NCBI RefSeq assembly: GCF_002284575.1
Contig: NZ_NPKJ01000007.1
Span: 414-64,413 of the forward strand
Origin: Mesorhizobium temperatum
GTDB lineage: Bacteria > Pseudomonadota > Alphaproteobacteria > Rhizobiales > Rhizobiaceae
Length of the DNA: 64,000 nucleotides
Direction of reading: 5' to 3'
In this document: piece by piece, positions 44,876 through 53,732 of the stretch
Numbering within the stretch: the first letter of the stretch is position 1
How the letters are laid out: every line of letters starts with the position of its first letter
Notes under the pieces: model-generated
What the model was told of the DNA's origin: nothing
What the model saw: the letters and a program-made list of their open reading frames with translations, nothing else
The model's database searches: none
Position numbers and translations under genes: made by a program

Positions 44876-46064
44876 CACCAACTCCACCGACGATTTCCAT
44901 AACCCGTTTGCCTGCTTCCTGCATTGCAGACGCCCATGCCTGGCCACCCTTTCGAACCAACCGAACGCTTGGATATGTGGCTACCGTCTCGCCGAAGGCA
45001 GGCCACGACAGCCGAAACCCATCGTCGAGCATGACCACAGTCGGGACGCTCAGCGCTCCCGCCAGATTGGCGCCGGTATTGCTGATCGTCACCACCGCAT
45101 CGAGCGCCGCGATTTGCGCGGCAAAGCGATCCATATCCGACAACTGGTCCACGGAAGCGTCATGGATGATGCGTCCCGGCGCCCAGCGTTCGAATTCGGA
45201 GAGCGCTGGCCCGACATCGCCATACTGCATACTGATGAAACGTCCCGGCAGATTGCCGAGCAGCGCCCGCCAATCGTCCAGAGCCGGCAGGTCCTTGCTC
45301 TTGTTCAGGCTTCCCCAGGCGAAGCCGATCAGAGGACCCGGGCCACGATCGAGATAGGTTCTGCGCAACTGGGCGACCATGCGGCGATCCGGCTCCAATG
45401 GAAGGAAGGGCGCGCGTGCTGTCGGCTCATCCGGCCAGAAATGCTTCGCCAGTGTCTCGAAGCAGGCGAAGACATCGGCGTCCATCGCCGCCACCTCCCC
45501 TTCTCCTTCTAGCCTGACATCGAGCGCAGGATATGTTCTGCGATAAAGTGGCGCCAATCGCGGCTCGACAAAGACGGTGCATCGGTCGGCAGCTGCGATC
45601 ACCGGCCCAAGCAGCGATGCGAACTGGAGGAAGATTGCAAGATCGCCTTCGCGCCGCTCGACGGCAAGCCGGCGACCCGCAAGATCACTGCCATCCCATT
45701 CGGGCCGGCCGGGCACTTGCTTGCTCGACGCAATCAACTGCCAGGCGCGATTCCCAGCGCCAAGCCGTCTCAATCCACGCCCGGCTTTTTTGACAAGCCC
45801 GGGATCGCCAAGCTGCTCACCGAGCAGGCCGAGTGCCAGCGCATGATCCCGGGCCGCCTGCCAGTCACGCCGCTCGACACTCTGCGCCATCAGGCTCATA
45901 TGCCGTTCGACGCTTTCGTCAGCATGGCGCGAGGGACGCCTAAAAAACTTCTTCGCCCGATCGAGAACATTCTGCAGCCGCTTGCCGTCAACACCTTGCG
46001 GGCGCAGGTCGGCAGCTTTTGCCTTCTCAAGGATGGATCGTCTGTTCGGCACGGCGACCCTCAA
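44865..46064 (-). CDS. TPR / GT9-like glycosyltransferase paralog 2
   Basis: The middle gene of the triplet, 399 residues, with the same helical N-terminus and GT9-like C-terminal domain (LIGFAWGSLNKSKDLPAL, FISMQYGDVG, ALDAVVTISNTGANLAGAL). The donor site has Asn where the others have His (TGANL instead of TGAHL or TAAHL), a difference that could alter substrate use. It overlaps the upstream paralog by ATGA and the downstream one by 11 bases, so the three are translationally coupled. Confidence 0.75.
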   Translation of the reverse strand: MRVAVPNRRSILEKAKAADLRPQGVDGKRLQNVLDRAKKFFRRPSRHADESVERHMSLMAQSVERRDWQAARDHALALGLLGEQLGDPGLVKKAGRGLRRLGAGNRAWQLIASSKQVPGRPEWDGSDLAGRRLAVERREGDLAIFLQFASLLGPVIAAADRCTVFVEPRLAPLYRRTYPALDVRLEGEGEVAAMDADVFACFETLAKHFWPDEPTARAPFLPLEPDRRMVAQLRRTYLDRGPGPLIGFAWGSLNKSKDLPALDDWRALLGNLPGRFISMQYGDVGPALSEFERWAPGRIIHDASVDQLSDMDRFAAQIAALDAVVTISNTGANLAGALSVPTVVMLDDGFRLSWPAFGETVATYPSVRLVRKGGQAWASAMQEAGKRVMEIVGGVGDGR

Positions 46065-47239
46065 CTATCGCTAGACAGCGTCGAACGCACCGTCAGAATC
46101 GACGAGAGGCGCCGGCCGACGTCGTCGAGCACCACCGGCCACGTGCGTCCTTCCTTGCGCATGACGACGCCGTTCGGATACCAGGGCGTTCGATCGCCAA
46201 TCACTGGCCACGCTGTCTGAAAATTGTCATCGATCAGGAAAACAGTTGGAACACCGAGTGCGCCGGACAGATGGGCCGCCGTATTGCTGATCGTTACGAC
46301 GGCATCGAGCGCGGCGACCTGCGCGGCGAAACGGTCCATATCAACCATCTGGTCGACACTGTCGTCATAGATAAGCCGCGCGTCATTGCCGTTGCGCAGG
46401 CGCCGCAGCGCCGGCTTGATCTGTCCGTACTGGAGGGAAACGAATGTTGCGTGTGTCTGGGCGATGAACCGCGCCCATTCGGGGAAATCAGGCACGTCCT
46501 TGGTGTGGGATTTGCTGCCCCAGGACAGACCCACCAGCGGCAGATCCGTCATCGAGCGATAGCGCTTGCGGAATGTCGCGACGAGTTCAGGATCTGCCCG
46601 CAGCGGCACGAAATCGGCGGCAAGTCTTTCGGCATCGCGGCCGAAAACCCAGGCGAGATTTTCGAAGGTCGCAAATTTGTCGCCAACGACATTCTGCTGC
46701 GCTGGGACCACGGTCGCATTCGGGAACGTCCTCTGTACAAGCGATACAAGGCGCGGCTCGACCCGAATTGTCGCGCTTTGCGCACATGCAGCGGCGGCGC
46801 CGGCCAGTCGCGCATGGCGGATAACCCGGCCAAGACTGCGAGGGTCATCCTCTACAAGATCGATCAGCAGTGTATCCGAACCGAGGTCTTCTCCAGTCCA
46901 CTCGTTGGCACCTTTCCCTTTTCGTTGCCGGCGAGCGGAAAGCCGAAGCTCGGCCGCCCGCGCGAACTTGCCCAGCCGTTCGAACGCCTGGCCTGCCTTC
47001 TGCATCATTTCAGGGTCGCGGGCACGATCGGCCATGATGGCCATTTCATTGGTACTTGCTTCAAGCCCTGTCCAGTCCCGGCGCGCGATCAGCGCGTCGA
47101 CCTTGGCCTGCTGCTCAAGAACGGAACGAGGTTTGGAGCCGGTAAACAGCCTCCGCACGGCCTTTGTGTATCGGCGCAACTGCAGGCCCAATCCGCCAAT
47201 CACGTACCGGATGTAGGAACCGTGGTAAAAGCTGGTCAT
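46061..47239 (-). CDS. TPR / GT9-like glycosyltransferase paralog 3
   Basis: The first gene of the triplet, 392 residues. It shares LVGLSWGSKSHTKDVPDF, FVSLQYGQIKPALRRL and ALDAVVTISNTAAHLSGALG with its neighbours, and the end TPWYPNGVVMRKEGRTW. The N-terminal 120 residues are helical with a TPR-like pattern (LIARRDWTGLEASTNEMAIM). It follows the exporter gene by only six bases. Divergence among the three suggests different sugar linkages rather than redundant copies. Confidence 0.75.
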   Translation of the reverse strand: MTSFYHGSYIRYVIGGLGLQLRRYTKAVRRLFTGSKPRSVLEQQAKVDALIARRDWTGLEASTNEMAIMADRARDPEMMQKAGQAFERLGKFARAAELRLSARRQRKGKGANEWTGEDLGSDTLLIDLVEDDPRSLGRVIRHARLAGAAAACAQSATIRVEPRLVSLVQRTFPNATVVPAQQNVVGDKFATFENLAWVFGRDAERLAADFVPLRADPELVATFRKRYRSMTDLPLVGLSWGSKSHTKDVPDFPEWARFIAQTHATFVSLQYGQIKPALRRLRNGNDARLIYDDSVDQMVDMDRFAAQVAALDAVVTISNTAAHLSGALGVPTVFLIDDNFQTAWPVIGDRTPWYPNGVVMRKEGRTWPVVLDDVGRRLSSILTVRSTLSSDS

Positions 47240-47245
47240 CGGCCT

Positions 47246-49051
47246 TCAGCGCGATACGCTCTGCCGCAGCGTTTTGCCGCCTTCGACGATCGGAGCGGAC
47301 GCTTCCAGATGGAAGATCGAGCGATAGATTTCGCTGCGCTCGGCAAGCTCGTCGTGAGTCCCGGAGTCCGCGAGCATGCCAGCGTCAAATACCAGAATAC
47401 GATCGGCCGCCTTGATGGTTGAAAGCCTGTGCGCAATGCAGATCACCGTGCGCTGAAATGCATCGTCGAACGCAGCCTCCATGACCGCCCGTTCGTTTTC
47501 GCCGTCGAGCGCGGATGTTGCTTCATCGTAGACAATCACCGGAGCATTTTTGAGCAGGGCGCGCGCGATGGCAACGCGTTGTTTCTGCCCGCCCGACAGA
47601 TTGGTACCGCTCGGCCCGACAAGCGTGTCGAGCCCGTTTTCCAGGTTAGAGGCAAAGCTGGTGACCCGGGCGAGGTCCGCCGCGGACTCGATCTCCCGAT
47701 CGGTGGCGTTCGGGCGTCCGTCACGAATGTTGTCACGGATCGAGCCTTCGAACAGGAAGACGTCCTGTGACACCAGTGCGATATTGTCGCGAACGTCGGA
47801 GAGGCTGATCTTCGAAATATCCTTTCCGTCGAGGAGAATCCTGCCCTTGTCCGGCTCCATCAGGCGCAGGACAAGATTGACGATGGTTGTCTTGCCGGCG
47901 CCGGAGCGGCCGACGATCGCCAGCTTCTCACGAGGTCGCACCTCGAAGGAAACACCGTGCAGCGCCGGGCTGTTGCCGCCATAGGTGAAGGCGACATCTT
48001 CAAAACGGATGCTGCCCTCGACATCGGTGAGATGCTCGCCCGCGGTTGCGAGTTGTCGCTGTTCGGGGGTATCGATCAAATCATACATCTGCTCGACGGC
48101 TACCATTTGCTTCTGGATGTCGACATTGACCCGGGCGAGCCGCTTGACGGGCTCATAGGCAAGCATGAAGGCGGTTATGAAGCCCATGAATTCGCCCGGC
48201 GTCTTACCGTTGCCGAGGGTCTGCCAACTGGCATACATAACGAAAAGGCCGATGATGAAACCGCCGCCGGTCTCCATCAATGGACTCATCAACGCCGATG
48301 TCCGGTTGATCTGGATGCCGCGCCTTTCCATCTTGCCGACGGCCTTTGCGAAGCTGGCGGCTGCCTTGTCTTCGAGTTGGAAGGACTTGATGGTGCGGAT
48401 GCCTTCGACGGCTTCCGTGCCGATCGACTGGACCAGTGCAGCCAACTCCGTCTCACCCCTTGCCAGCGCCTTGAGCTTCTTGGTTATGGCGCCCACCGAT
48501 AGGAATAGCAGCGGTAGAACCGTCACGGATATCAGCGACATCACCGGATCCTGCTTGACCATGACGCTTGCCAGGGCAATCAGCTTGAGCACATCGGAGA
48601 CAGAGCTGCTTGTGAGGGTGAGAATAACGGCGGCCCCGGCGCGCGCGTTGAACATGATCTTGGAGACGAATTTCGCCGGATGCTGGTTGGCGAACCGGCC
48701 GATGTCGAAACGCACCATTCGGGAAAACTGCCGATTTTGAAGGTCCGAAACGATAGCCCGGCGAATCTTCCCCGTCGTAATAGTCTGGCAGTAGTCAGCG
48801 ATTCCTTTGATCAGGAAAATGCCGATAATCACGAGGCTGATACCCCATGCGGCGGCAGCGTTCCGATCCACATAAATGGTATTGACCATGACACTCATGA
48901 TCCAAGCCGTTGCGCCGGTCGCCGCCGCAGCGGCGATCGAACACAGCAAACCTGTCACATACAGCGTCTTATGCGGTGGTAGGTTTTCGACGATCAGGCG
49001 CTTGACCGGCGGATACGTCAGGGCCGCTGAAATTCGTTTCTTTGCGCTCAT
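47246..49051 (-). CDS. MsbA-like ABC exporter
   Basis: A half-size ABC exporter of 601 residues with a six-helix membrane domain (about 25-320) fused to an ATPase. Walker A is IVGRSGAGKTTIVNL, the signature LSGGQKQRVAIARALL, Walker B PVIVYDEATSALDGE, and the H-loop CIAHRLSTIKA. It resembles MsbA and other lipid-linked glycan flippases, which work as dimers in the inner membrane. I start at ATG 49051, where MSAKKR begins, after GGGAAACGG. It heads the minus-strand operon of glycosyl- and sulfotransferases, so it probably exports their product or its lipid carrier. Confidence 0.9.
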   Translation of the reverse strand: MSAKKRISAALTYPPVKRLIVENLPPHKTLYVTGLLCSIAAAAATGATAWIMSVMVNTIYVDRNAAAAWGISLVIIGIFLIKGIADYCQTITTGKIRRAIVSDLQNRQFSRMVRFDIGRFANQHPAKFVSKIMFNARAGAAVILTLTSSSVSDVLKLIALASVMVKQDPVMSLISVTVLPLLFLSVGAITKKLKALARGETELAALVQSIGTEAVEGIRTIKSFQLEDKAAASFAKAVGKMERRGIQINRTSALMSPLMETGGGFIIGLFVMYASWQTLGNGKTPGEFMGFITAFMLAYEPVKRLARVNVDIQKQMVAVEQMYDLIDTPEQRQLATAGEHLTDVEGSIRFEDVAFTYGGNSPALHGVSFEVRPREKLAIVGRSGAGKTTIVNLVLRLMEPDKGRILLDGKDISKISLSDVRDNIALVSQDVFLFEGSIRDNIRDGRPNATDREIESAADLARVTSFASNLENGLDTLVGPSGTNLSGGQKQRVAIARALLKNAPVIVYDEATSALDGENERAVMEAAFDDAFQRTVICIAHRLSTIKAADRILVFDAGMLADSGTHDELAERSEIYRSIFHLEASAPIVEGGKTLRQSVSR

Positions 49052-49273
49052 TCCGTTTCCCGATGCGATGTATCGTTTTTGTGACGACCTTCGCTCCTGC
49101 CGATCCATGAAATTCTCTCGACGCCGTCACACATGCGCCAAACTGGTACCTGACGTCTGACTTCGTTCGAAGTTATAGTCAATCTTGAATCCTCCTGATT
49201 GCGGCTGGCGGCGAAGCGGACTAAATGTCGGGCATTGCTGTCGGCGGCCGGCTATGAAGATCATGGAGCTATT

Positions 49274-50287
49274 GTGACATTACTAGAACGAGTTCGACGA
49301 AAGTACTTTCGGCTCCGCCACCAACTCGGATACATCAAACCTATCCGTTTGATGGCATCGAACAAATCAAACGCTAAGTATGACGACTTTGTCAGTTCTG
49401 GCGCCATTACAATCCGTAAAAACTCAATATTCACTTCTGACGACATATTCTTCACGATGGGTAGTTGCTTCGCGCAGGAAATTCGACGTGCATTGACAAG
49501 CAGGCAGATCGCATGCGTTCCGTCTTATAGAAATATCAGCTTCGACCCGGCACAGGCCATTGTAGATGAGCTGCCTCGGCAGGAGCATATGAACTTCTAC
49601 AACACCTTCACGGTTCGCCTTCAGATCGAGCAAATGCTCGGGTTGTGGGATCAGGCCCATGACGACTGGTGGCAGGTCAAGAAACGTGCTCCTTGGGGCC
49701 CAATCTGCTTTCAGGACCCGTACCGCCGTGGCATCTTCGCCAAATCTCCGCAAGTTCTCAAAGAGGTGATCGAGAGCATGAACCGAGAGATGCGGGTTGG
49801 CTTCGATGCAGCCACGGCATTCATATTCACCTTCGGAATGACTGAGGTCTTCATCAACAAGGCCAGTGGCAAAATAGCAGCACAGAAACCGCTCTATCGT
49901 GGCGGAGGCGGGATGCAGGAAACGGCGCTTCACGTCAGCAGCTTTCAGGAAAACTACGCCAACGTGATGGCCACCGTGGACATGGTCCGTCAACACAAAC
50001 CCGATGCACCGATAATTCTTACAGTCTCACCGGTTGCGTTGGCTCGGACGTTTCAAGACGCGGATGTCGTCACCGCGAGCACTGAAGGCAAATCCGTTCT
50101 TCGGGCTGTGCTTGGTCAAGTCTGCCGGGAACGGGACAATGTCCATTATCTTCCCTCATTCGAGTTTGTTACCTATGGAGGCCTTGCTCGTAGCTATAGA
50201 GAGGACTTACGACACGTAAAGATATCAGTCGTCGACGAGATCGTTGAACAGTTCTTCAATGCGTACTTTGCTCCGTCGTCGCCGTAG
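49274..50287 (+). CDS. GSCFA domain protein
   Basis: A 337-residue protein of the GSCFA family, named after the motif seen here literally at residues 63-67 (FTMGSCFAQEIRRAL). These proteins are SGNH-esterase-like and are found in capsule and other surface-polysaccharide clusters; a role as acyl or sulfate ester hydrolase or transferase is proposed but not proved. Later conserved parts are FIFTFGMTEVFIN and HYLPSFEFVTYG. I start at GTG 49274 because GGAG lies 5 bases before it. The base composition is less GC-rich than in the neighbouring exporter gene, which suggests separate acquisition. Confidence 0.85.
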   Translation: MTLLERVRRKYFRLRHQLGYIKPIRLMASNKSNAKYDDFVSSGAITIRKNSIFTSDDIFFTMGSCFAQEIRRALTSRQIACVPSYRNISFDPAQAIVDELPRQEHMNFYNTFTVRLQIEQMLGLWDQAHDDWWQVKKRAPWGPICFQDPYRRGIFAKSPQVLKEVIESMNREMRVGFDAATAFIFTFGMTEVFINKASGKIAAQKPLYRGGGGMQETALHVSSFQENYANVMATVDMVRQHKPDAPIILTVSPVALARTFQDADVVTASTEGKSVLRAVLGQVCRERDNVHYLPSFEFVTYGGLARSYREDLRHVKISVVDEIVEQFFNAYFAPSSP

Positions 50288-50303
50288 CCGCAGCCAATCA
50301 GCA

Positions 50304-51041
50304 CTAGCTTGCCTTTACGACAATCGCCTGCCCCGTTGGAAGTTCGATGATGCCTTCAGGGCGGTTTTCGAAGAATTGATCAAAGGCCTTTCGGGCTCCA
50401 GGACAGAGCGCAGAGCCGTAATCGTCACAAATGATCATGCCATTCGCGCACACCCGATCGTAGAAGAAGGCAAGCGCGTCACGTGTCGGCTCGTATAGAT
50501 CGACGTCAATATGGACCAGGGCGAAACGCCGGTCGGACACGCTGGAAAAAGTGTCTGGTATCCATCCCACATGAAAAGTGGTGTTGCTGAAGTCGGAAAT
50601 ATTCTCTCTGGCTACCTTCTCGTCGGTGCTGAGATCGCCGGACTTCCATGGCGTTCGGCCGTTTAGCTTGCGATCCTCTGCGGTTGGTTCGGAGAGGCCA
50701 GCGAACGAGTCGAAAAGGTGGTAGTGCCGTGGCCGAAGATCGCTCATCAGCATGAATATCGTCGACCGGCCTTGCCTTACGCCGCATTCGGCCACATCGC
50801 CATCGATACGCTCGATCGATCGCAAGCAGCTTTGCAGGACGAAAGCCCGGGGATCAGGAATCCCGCGGATGTTTTTGACCCGCTGCAGCGCCTTTCGGAA
50901 AAACGGCTGGTCTTTCCAGACCATATGACTGGAATAAACATAGAAGCCGTATTTGTCGGCCTTCTTCTGAGAGACCTTATACCAAGCCACGCCTCTGCGT
51001 TTTTTCGAAATAACAGCAAGCGCCGCGTCTCTCAATTTCAT
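50304..51041 (-). CDS. TylF/MycF-type O-methyltransferase
   Basis: A 245-residue S-adenosylmethionine-dependent methyltransferase of the TylF family. The binding site is GDVAECGVRQGRSTIFML near residue 85, followed by HLFDSFAGLSEPT and the metal-binding FALVHIDVDLYEPTRDAL and MIICDDYGS (two Asp pairs). In this family the enzyme O-methylates a sugar of a macrolide or polysaccharide. It converges with the GSCFA gene, the stops being 16 bases apart, and fits the glycan cluster as a decorating enzyme. Confidence 0.9.
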   Translation of the reverse strand: MKLRDAALAVISKKRRGVAWYKVSQKKADKYGFYVYSSHMVWKDQPFFRKALQRVKNIRGIPDPRAFVLQSCLRSIERIDGDVAECGVRQGRSTIFMLMSDLRPRHYHLFDSFAGLSEPTAEDRKLNGRTPWKSGDLSTDEKVARENISDFSNTTFHVGWIPDTFSSVSDRRFALVHIDVDLYEPTRDALAFFYDRVCANGMIICDDYGSALCPGARKAFDQFFENRPEGIIELPTGQAIVVKAS

Positions 51042-51438
51042 CTGTATCCTCCAGCATTCGATATGTTCACAAAACGGGCAGAAGAGAAAGCTCTGCCGAC
51101 ATCAAGCGCGGAATGAAATCGAGTTCCCGGCTGAAGGACGTGGGTTCGTCGAGCGCCGCAAGGAAGCGCTTCCCGGTGCTCGTAATGAGCCAAAGTCGAG
51201 AATGGAACTCCCATCGAGTGCGACTCAAGATCACGGGTCACGTGCTTGGGCCTAGTCAGGAAATAGTCGATCCCTGCCGGGCTGTCGGAGTTAACTCACT
51301 GCCAGGCTCGCGCTGCGCGCGCAGTTGATGGCACCGGCGTCTCACTATCACATGTTTGCATGCAGCCGGATCAACGCCCTGCGGCAGGTGCGCGTCGAAA
51401 AGCTCAGGCTCGTCATCGCGCTTGCGGCGGCGAGAGGT
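51042..51438. other. Gap between glycan cluster and protease gene
   Basis: Almost 400 bases with no recognised gene; short frames here have no domain and no good ribosome binding site. It may contain the promoter of the TylF-type gene. Confidence 0.4.
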
Positions 51439-52065
51439 TCAGTCGACCGCACCGACCAGGACGTCGCGGTATTCAAGTATCGCGACCCAGCGCCCGGTAT
51501 CTGTGGACGATTGCCTTTTTAGAAATCTATATCCAGTTTTCGACCAAAGCTTCACCTCGTCGTTGAGGTTGTCGAGCACATAGTCGCCTTTGTCGGTCTT
51601 GACCGTCAGCACTGCGTGCCCCTCGCCGTCTTTCTTTTTGACGACGGTGATCAGAAGGTTCGAGAGCGATATGCCCTCCAAATTGAGCATCCGGCGCTTA
51701 AGCAGGACGTAGTCCTCGCAGTCGCCGATCGCGCTGTCAGGATAGGACCAAAATTCCATCATTCCGTGAACGGCAAAATCGCTCACGGGCTTGATCGATC
51801 TATTCACGAGTTTGGTGACGGACGCGAGTTTGTCTTCCATGCCTCTGCTCAAAAGGACTGGAGGGACCCTGCCCGATCGTATCCTGCATTCTGAGGCATG
51901 CCTTCGGCAGAATTCAACGTGGCCGACCGGGATGGAACTCCGCTGCCCGGTGGCCATGGCACCAGACACCGCATCGGCCGAAGCTTTCTCCATCGGCGTC
52001 GCGGACATCATCAAGCCCAACAGTAGGCCGGCACACAGCCATGCCCGCGGTATAACCAATCCCAT
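51439..52065 (-). CDS. Transglutaminase-like cysteine peptidase (BTLCP)
   Basis: A 208-residue secreted or periplasmic protein. A signal peptide is visible (PRAWLCAGLLLGLMMSATP). The catalytic triad of bacterial transglutaminase-like cysteine proteinases is in place: Cys in AIGDCEDYVLLKRRML, His in DGEGHAVLTVKT, Asp in YVLDNLNDEVKLW. In Pseudomonas the family member LapG cuts a large adhesin; short rhizobial forms like this one have no assigned target. It is not next to a lapD-like gene here, so a biofilm role is only possible. Confidence 0.88.
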   Translation of the reverse strand: MGLVIPRAWLCAGLLLGLMMSATPMEKASADAVSGAMATGQRSSIPVGHVEFCRRHASECRIRSGRVPPVLLSRGMEDKLASVTKLVNRSIKPVSDFAVHGMMEFWSYPDSAIGDCEDYVLLKRRMLNLEGISLSNLLITVVKKKDGEGHAVLTVKTDKGDYVLDNLNDEVKLWSKTGYRFLKRQSSTDTGRWVAILEYRDVLVGAVD

Positions 52066-52671
52066 TCGCCCCGCCCAAGGTAACGACCCGAAACAATATT
52101 TAATATCGCGTTACCATCTTTTCACGGGCACATCAACGCAGCCGACACACAATTTACAGCTACCGTCGCGAACCATCACCAACGACCGAATGCTGGACGC
52201 CGCGCGGTCAGCGCCAGGGAATTTCCATGGCCACTGGAAGACCCTCGCGTGTTCTCGCATGATCGCATCGGCGTACCTGCGCTTATCGACGACCCAAACA
52301 ATGGGGAATTGTGCGCCTGTACGTCACTGAGGTTCTTCAGCAGCGCCGCTTACGGGACCGGATGACGACGCCGACACGTATTTGGCTGCCCAAACGTGGA
52401 CAGACGGCCGAGAAAAAGTTGTAGCCAAAATTGTCGAAGCGACCGAAGGCCAAGAGCTACGGCGCTCTCGCGTAGATTTCGCATACATTCGGATACATTT
52501 CGATGGCACCCGGGCAAACCTCTGCGACAGGGGTAGCGTAAGTTCCAATCGTGAGCAGGAAGGCTCGTCATGGTGACGAGACAGAACGCCGACAGCGGTT
52601 TCGCAAGCAGGAGTCAATAGCGCGCGAGGCGCCGATTGGCCGGTCTGCTCATTCGAAGAAAGGAAAATACG
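52066..52671. other. Gap before the small secreted protein
   Basis: About 600 bases without a supported gene. The first 80 bases are A/T-rich (AATATTTAATATCGCG), as expected for the protease promoter. The rest has only frames with no domain. Confidence 0.4.
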
Positions 52672-52911
52672 ATGAACAAACTTGCAACGGCTTTCGTCCT
52701 CCTTGCCTTGTCGACAGGAGTCTCGCTCGCTGCCAATCAAAACCCGGATCGCGACCCGACCCGCGGATTCGCTACTGGCGTCGACAACAGCGGAATGACC
52801 TTGGATACCGGTCACACGGCTTCGTTGCCTCAAACGGTGGTAGCCCCGAAAGAAGAACAGCCACAGCCCGGCAAGGTGCTTAGGGGTCGTGCACCATGGG
52901 CAGGCCGTTAA
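52672..52911 (+). CDS. Small secreted hypothetical protein (79 aa)
   Basis: A short exported protein. Residues 1-21 form a clear signal peptide (MNKLATAFVLLALSTGVSLA, cut near LAA). The mature part of about 58 residues is hydrophilic, with two threonine/proline-rich stretches (SLPQTVVAPKEEQPQPGK), and has no cysteine or known domain. The ATG has GAAAGGAAAA in front. A strong stem-loop lies 30 bases after the stop codon. Function is unknown; similar short signal-peptide proteins occur in rhizobial genomes. Confidence 0.7.
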   Translation: MNKLATAFVLLALSTGVSLAANQNPDRDPTRGFATGVDNSGMTLDTGHTASLPQTVVAPKEEQPQPGKVLRGRAPWAGR

Positions 52912-52940
52912 TATACGGAACTTGTATTCCCATGCAAAAC

Positions 52941-52978
52941 TGTCCAATCACCCGCAATGCAACGAGGGTGGTTGGACA
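52941..52978. terminator. Strong 13-bp stem-loop
   Basis: TGTCCAATCACCC at 52941-52953 pairs with GGGTGGTTGGACA at 52966-52978, with one G-T pair and a 12-base loop. It follows the small secreted-protein gene by 30 bases and may stop transcription, though no T-run follows. Confidence 0.45.
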
Positions 52979-53036
52979 GGGGCGCAAGAAAATCCTGCCG
53001 CCATGCTCCAGTCCTGAATGAGCCATATCCGACGGG

Positions 53037-53270
53037 TCAGAACTCCCACGGAGAGAACGACTTGAGACCAGTCGTGCCGAAGACACCCAAATTCCGCGTC
53101 GCCAAGCGGCCGCTATTCACCCTTGAGATTGCAGCAATCATGCCGTCGGGTGCCGACTTCCCGCGGCCGGCGAACCGGCGACGCCAATCCGACAGTCCCT
53201 GGTCCAAACGCTCGGCACGCTGATCGGGTCGAATTTTCTGGATGCCGAAGGCGATCTCGGCGATGGTCAC
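53037..53270 (-). pseudogene. vapC: vapC toxin remnant (PIN domain)
   Basis: This frame contains the middle and end of a VapC PIN-domain ribonuclease: TIAEIAFGIQKIRPDQRAER (including the conserved Glu of helix 2), LDQGLSDWRRRF, then directly SAPDGMIAAISRVNSGRLATRN with the Asp of the active site and a late FSPWEF. The N-terminal third with the first catalytic Asp is absent, and about 30 residues between RRRFAGR and SAPDG seem deleted when compared in mind with complete VapC proteins. It lies downstream of the vapB-like gene, the usual order. It cannot be an active toxin. Confidence 0.75.
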
Positions 53271-53307
53271 GGCTGGAAGCGCAAGTTCAGCGTCCGATTA
53301 CCCCGGA

Positions 53308-53514
53308 TCACTGCTTCAAGGTCGATTTCGGTACCATAAGCGCTGGCAATACGAGTGTAGAACGTCGATGCCGGCTCACGACCTGCTTGCCGAACCTCAT
53401 AGATTCCAGTGCGCCCTCAACCACGTCGGCGATCGAGCGGTTCTCGCGTCGAGCAAGCCGATGGGCAAGATCGCGCGCCTTGGCGCTGCGTACGGAAAGC
53501 TGAGGTTCGGCCAT
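53308..53514 (-). CDS. vapB: VapB-like antitoxin (Rv0623 type)
   Basis: A 68-residue protein whose first 40 residues match antitoxins of the Rv0623/VapB kind: QLSVRSAKARDLAHRLARRE followed by RSIADVVEGALE, the helix-turn-like core that binds DNA. The last 28 residues (RHRRSTLVLPALMVPKSTLKQ) do not look like a VapB toxin-binding tail and may come from the deletion that removed the start of vapC. The ATG has a strong AAGGAG. With its toxin broken, it may persist only as a free regulator or relic. Confidence 0.7.
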   Translation of the reverse strand: MAEPQLSVRSAKARDLAHRLARRENRSIADVVEGALESMRFGKQVVSRHRRSTLVLPALMVPKSTLKQ

Positions 53515-53650
53515 AATGGAACTCCTTTTGCCGTGGATATGAGCCATCCGCACTGCCAGCAAGATGGCAGATGATGGCTTGCCATCCAACAGTTCCGTGA
53601 TCGTCGGCCAGCGAAGATCGCGCATGAAGCGACCCCGGCAATAGCGCAGG

Positions 53651-53662
53651 ATGTATAGACAA
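53651..53662. promoter_or_regulatory. Candidate HutC-type GntR operator upstream of SDR gene
   Basis: ATGTATAGACAA at 53651-53662 contains GTATAGAC, matching the core of the HutC-subfamily consensus (GT-A/C-TA-G/T-AC). It lies about 70 bases before the SDR start codon. The likely binder is the GntR/UTRA regulator encoded at 61085. Confidence 0.5.
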
Positions 53663-53732
53663 CCGGCCGCAACTGGTGTTCGTTTCCAATCCGACCTTAT
53701 GCAATTTCGAAAAATACAGGAGCCGTGACAGC

